Shown here one piece after another: positions 60,501-64,000 of a DNA stretch of 64,000 bases (positions are counted from its first letter, which is position 1; each line of letters opens with the position of its first letter). The stretch comes from Papio anubis. Lineage: Eukaryota; Chordata; Mammalia; Primates; Cercopithecidae. A model generated the notes under the pieces. It saw only the letters and a program-made list of their open reading frames with translations, did not search any database and was not told the origin of the DNA. The DNA lies in assembly GCF_008728515.1 (NCBI RefSeq), contig NC_044985.1, forward strand, positions 78,406,155 through 78,470,154. Reading direction: 5' to 3'. A program made the translations under genes and the position numbers.

Positions 60501-63263
60501 CAAAAATGTTAATTTTAAAACAAAAATTTTAGTAGAATTGACTATTTTAGTTTCAGTGTGAAAGCATCCAGGTATTTCTCATAATGTCTATCTGCTCATC
60601 ATTCATCTTGAAAAACCAAAATGAAAACAGGCTGGAAACTAACGGTTTAATGCTGGAATTGCCCTTAAGAAGTAGATCTTTTTGTTGAGAAATAAAGAAA
60701 AGAGCCAAATAAACAAGTAGGGAGAGGCTACTCTTTCCTGGAAATGTGGTGCCTATCCAGAGCTGAAGACCTGTCATTTACTCTCCATTTTTTTCTGAAT
60801 AAGTCAAACAATATCCCTCCCTTTATGAAAACCTCTCATTTCACACAAATTGCTACTTTCTAGAATGCATCTGGGTCACAGGGAAGATTCCAATTGTGTA
60901 TGTCACCCTAGAATATGAAATCAATACTAAAACCAATGGGTTGACTCAAATTGTTAAGCTAGTTTCTTTAAAGTCATTGGGTGGGTTCTGGGATCAAGAG
61001 CAAAATTCATTTCAGTCCACCAGAACCATAGAAAATGATATTTGTAAGGTAATATTAATACATATGGACAAGAATTTTAGAGTATCAAGATGAATTCTAG
61101 CTGAGGAGCAAGGAAGTAGATTCTGTAGCTCTCAGAAACTGGTGACGATTTCCAGTGTTTAAATATGCAGTATAGGCTATAGTTTTTCGTAAATGCTTTA
61201 ACAGAAGAAATGCAAAGAGAACAAGATGTGAATGTTGATGTGGAATATTCTAAATCATAACCTGATCTGGAATCTGAGTTACTGAAAGCAATGCAACAAC
61301 AGCAAAGACACATCAGGGAGAGCAGAAAAATATTTTCATCTTTATAGAAAGAAACTGATACAAAGCAAGACACTATCTAACACCCAACTTATGGAGACTT
61401 TTGTGAGCCATATTGACAATTCAACCAATGTCAACAAAAAAAGGAAGAAATTTCTCAATACCTATAATATTTGGCACAAAACACAGGGTAATTAATGCTT
61501 TGTATACTCTACATTTTTTAAATATTAATTTTTAAATATTAAGTATATGTGTTGTCTTTCACTTTTAAATCATTTTATTGGGTATTATCTTAATATCCCA
61601 TTTTTTTAAATTAAATATCTAAATCAAGTAGAGATATTTACACATTAATGAAATATGTAATCATGTCACTATATATCAGTTTGTACTATATTCATTTATT
61701 ATTACATTATATTTATTTGTTTTACAGAAAATTCCTGCAACCTGTAATATCACACTTTCAGAGAAAATGACCTGTTTATTGTCATGCTCACTTATTATAA
61801 TTTAAACATGCTGAAATGACTTATAATTTGAATATTTCCTAAAAATCTGGGAATTATGATTTCTCATTTCCAAGTTCTGAACATTGATACTTGTCAGAAA
61901 TTTTGAAACATTACATGAAGAGCAAATAGAATTCTATAACATAGAGGAACAGACAGTGGAGCTTGCTTTCTTTGATTTTATTTCAATGTTTTGTAATTTA
62001 TGTTTCTGAGACATTTTCTAATTTTAATTAAACCTACCCTCATAAAATAGACAACTAGCCTAAAAAAAAATCCCTTCAAAGAAATCACAAGACCAACATT
62101 CATAAGACGTGACTTAAGCAAACAGCAAGTAGTAGAGGAAATAAGAGACAACACTGTATAAGGCCCTTTGTCATGTTACTTTGTGGTCTTCCAGTGAGTG
62201 AGAGAGGAGGATAAATAAAAACTGAAAGAAAGAAAAATCAATCAGTAAATAAATAAAATATAACTGGTAGGGGCTAAGTTGAAATACAAACTGTGAAATG
62301 GAGCAAATGTGCAGTTGGCAGAATTACCAGTGCAGGCAATGGCATAGCTGGACCTGGGATGGTCTCACCCAAATGGTGAGCCTGGCCCTGGGAGGGACAG
62401 CAGAGCATCTGTGCTTTGGGGAGAAAAGAAAGTAGTTGAACGGGTCATAACCAGTTTATTTTTCCCCAATTGATTCATCAGATAAATCATTCCTCCTCTA
62501 ATCTCCAGGGATAAAGCAAAAGAAAGGGTAAAAAGAGGTGAGAGTTGTAATAGGGAATTCCTTCATTCTAAACAGCCTCTTTTTATTCACATTTTAATAT
62601 CTCTGAGATCTAATAGTGCTCTAATAATCAATGATGTTTTAAGATTGCTACTGGACAATCATCAGGAATGATAGTTGTCAATGCTTTGTCGTGGTTAACC
62701 TGGTTGTTATTTTGAACAGAATAACTGCATGATTACAACTCTTCAAGTACCATTTAAAAAGAGAATATAAATCCTGTTTGATGTCTGGAAATGTTGTGTT
62801 GACACCACCTGGGGAAATTAAGGAATGCCAGCACTAACATCTGCACAATGAATGTAAGTGGTATGGAAGAAATCCCAGGGATATGGACCACTCTGAAGAA
62901 AAGTTGCATTGGTAATGTCTTTAATGGCTGCAAGAGAAATATGGCTGAAAACAAGTAGACACTGATGATACTAACCCAAAACATTCACGAGTCAAATCCC
63001 ACATGTTAAGAAGTTTTGAAATGTCTTATCCAATTTAACTTATTTCTTCCTTTTTAAGTACGCAAAAGATGCAAAACACTTATACATGATTAAAAACCTG
63101 CCTCTTATTAGGTGTAGAAGAGTTCCTTCAGTAAGTATAAAGTATAAATTCCAAGTTGTAAAATATGTTGTCATTGTTTAATTGGCAGCATCTTTTTTTA
63201 AGTGGTTGATACAATCATGATATATCTTACAAACAATGACATCTTCAATTCAATAAAATAAAA
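57516..63263. other. Long unique AT-rich stretch, no gene seen
   Basis: Nearly 6 kb with no repeat that I can name. Slightly less AT-rich patches lie near 57840-58080, 58500-58640 and 62280-62420. The stretch 61180-61330 reads in part like a charged, glutamine-rich peptide but is broken by stops and matches nothing that I know. The low repeat content here is itself notable. Confidence 0.4.
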
Positions 63264-63559
63264 GCTGAGCATGGTGGCTCATGTCTGTAATCCCAGCATT
63301 TTGGGAGGCTGAGGAAGGTAGATTGCTTGAGCTCAGGAGTTCAAGACCAGCCTGGGCAACATGGCAAAACCCTGTCTCTATAACAAAATACAAAAATTAG
63401 TTGGGTGTGGCGTTGCATGCCTGTAGTCCTAGCCACTCAGAAGGCTGATGTGGGAGGATCAGATGAGCACTGGAGGTCAAGGCCGCAGTGAGCCAAGATT
63501 GTTTCACTTCACTCCACTCTGGGTAACAGAGTGAGACCCTGTCTCAAAAAATAAATAAG

Positions 63560-63598
<39 letters not shown>

Positions 63599-63599
63599 A
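63264..63599 (+). mobile_element. AluJ-like SINE with AAAT tail
   Basis: Forward Alu starting 'gctgagcatggtggctcatg', with 'gaccagcctgggcaacatgg' and 'caaaaccctgtctctataac', which are J-like. Its tail has become a long AAAT repeat (63549-63599). Confidence 0.95.
63549..63599 (+). repeat. (AAAT)n microsatellite
   Basis: About 12 units of AAAT in the tail of the Alu, with one early interruption (aagtaaat). Probably length-variable. Confidence 0.95.
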
Positions 63600-63627
63600 A
63601 TGAGAAGAATGATAATATGTAACATAT

Positions 63628-63835
63628 TTAGCACTCCCTACGTGTAAGAAATAGTACTTTACATATATTGATTTCGTTTATTCATTTGTAAAACTAGAAA
63701 GATAGGACCTGATACAATTGCTATTGCACTAGTGCTATATAATAATTACCCAAGGACATATAGCTAGTAATTGTACAGATGAAGCTACAAACACAGTCTC
63801 ACCATATAGTCAGCTAACTTAAACACTACACCAAA
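63628..63835 (-). mobile_element. MIR SINE, reverse strand
   Basis: 'ctttacatatattgatttcg', 'attacccaaggacatatagc' and 'tagtaattgtacagatgaag' follow reversed MIR order (gctttacatgtattaactca; ttgcccaaggtcacacagct; agtaagtggcaga). Confidence 0.75.
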
Positions 63836-64000
63836 TTGTAACTGAAGATATGTTGTCTACCTGGAAGCAACCATCTTGTGTGGGAGAAAATGAATAACCT
63901 TAGCTCTGAAACTAAAATAAAAAATATTGTCTCTCTTTAGAAAATCTTAGCAGTATCTCGTATTTTAGAGATTTAATGGCATCCTGTCAAAGATGTATCT

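Noticed and set aside
63549..63599. CRISPR-like regular repeat
   Set aside because: It is a simple AAAT microsatellite in an Alu tail. No spacer-repeat structure exists in this window, which is eukaryotic.

Overview
This is primate, most likely human, nuclear DNA. The support is direct: several Alu elements with J-, S- and Y-like features, primate-type L1 3' ends, THE1/MST-type MaLR LTRs, a mariner fragment close to Hsmar2, and many old mammalian repeats (MIR, L2, MER3, MER20, MER5, MLT1). The window is very AT-rich. I find no protein-coding gene, tRNA, rRNA or CRISPR array. Every long open frame I checked is a decayed transposon frame, an Alu read as protein, or chance. Repeat family names come from memory of the consensus sequences, so subfamily level is uncertain.

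Layout. 0-10 kb: sparse old repeats (MER5-like, MIR), two reverse-strand Alus, one possible LTR split by the second Alu, and one unassigned LTR-like block near 7 kb. 10-20 kb: the most layered part. It holds a MER20 remnant and an MLT1 LTR apparently split by an L1 ORF2 block plus a mariner remnant. After these come an old L1 block, a MER2/Tigger MITE and an L1 3' end. 20-29 kb: AT-rich, with MIR, L2, a MER45-like MITE, a Y-like Alu with clear target duplication, an MLT1 LTR, a MER3, and a perfect 39-bp inverted repeat. 29-38 kb: two truncated L1s, an ERV1-type solo LTR, L2 and MIR pieces, and an old forward L1. 38-41 kb: a nearly complete THE1-type MaLR element with both LTRs, an internal region and a perfect 5-bp target duplication. 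41-45 kb: old L1 with a nested Tigger MITE, then two MIRs in opposite orientation. 45-57 kb: mostly unique AT-rich DNA with L2 pieces, Alus, a MIR split by an MST/THE1-type LTR, and small tandem duplications. 57-64 kb: mostly unique DNA ending in an AluJ-like element with a long AAAT tail and a MIR.

I did not find an undescribed biological system. The most interesting signals are mutational. There is a perfect 39-bp hairpin at 28.8 kb. In the 5' LTR of the THE1 element, about 48 bp replace LTR sequence and match a MIR-edge locus 16.7 kb upstream, which looks like a templated repair insertion. A small hairpin insertion lies inside an L1, and several short tandem duplications are present. These point to template switching and break repair, not to a gene system.
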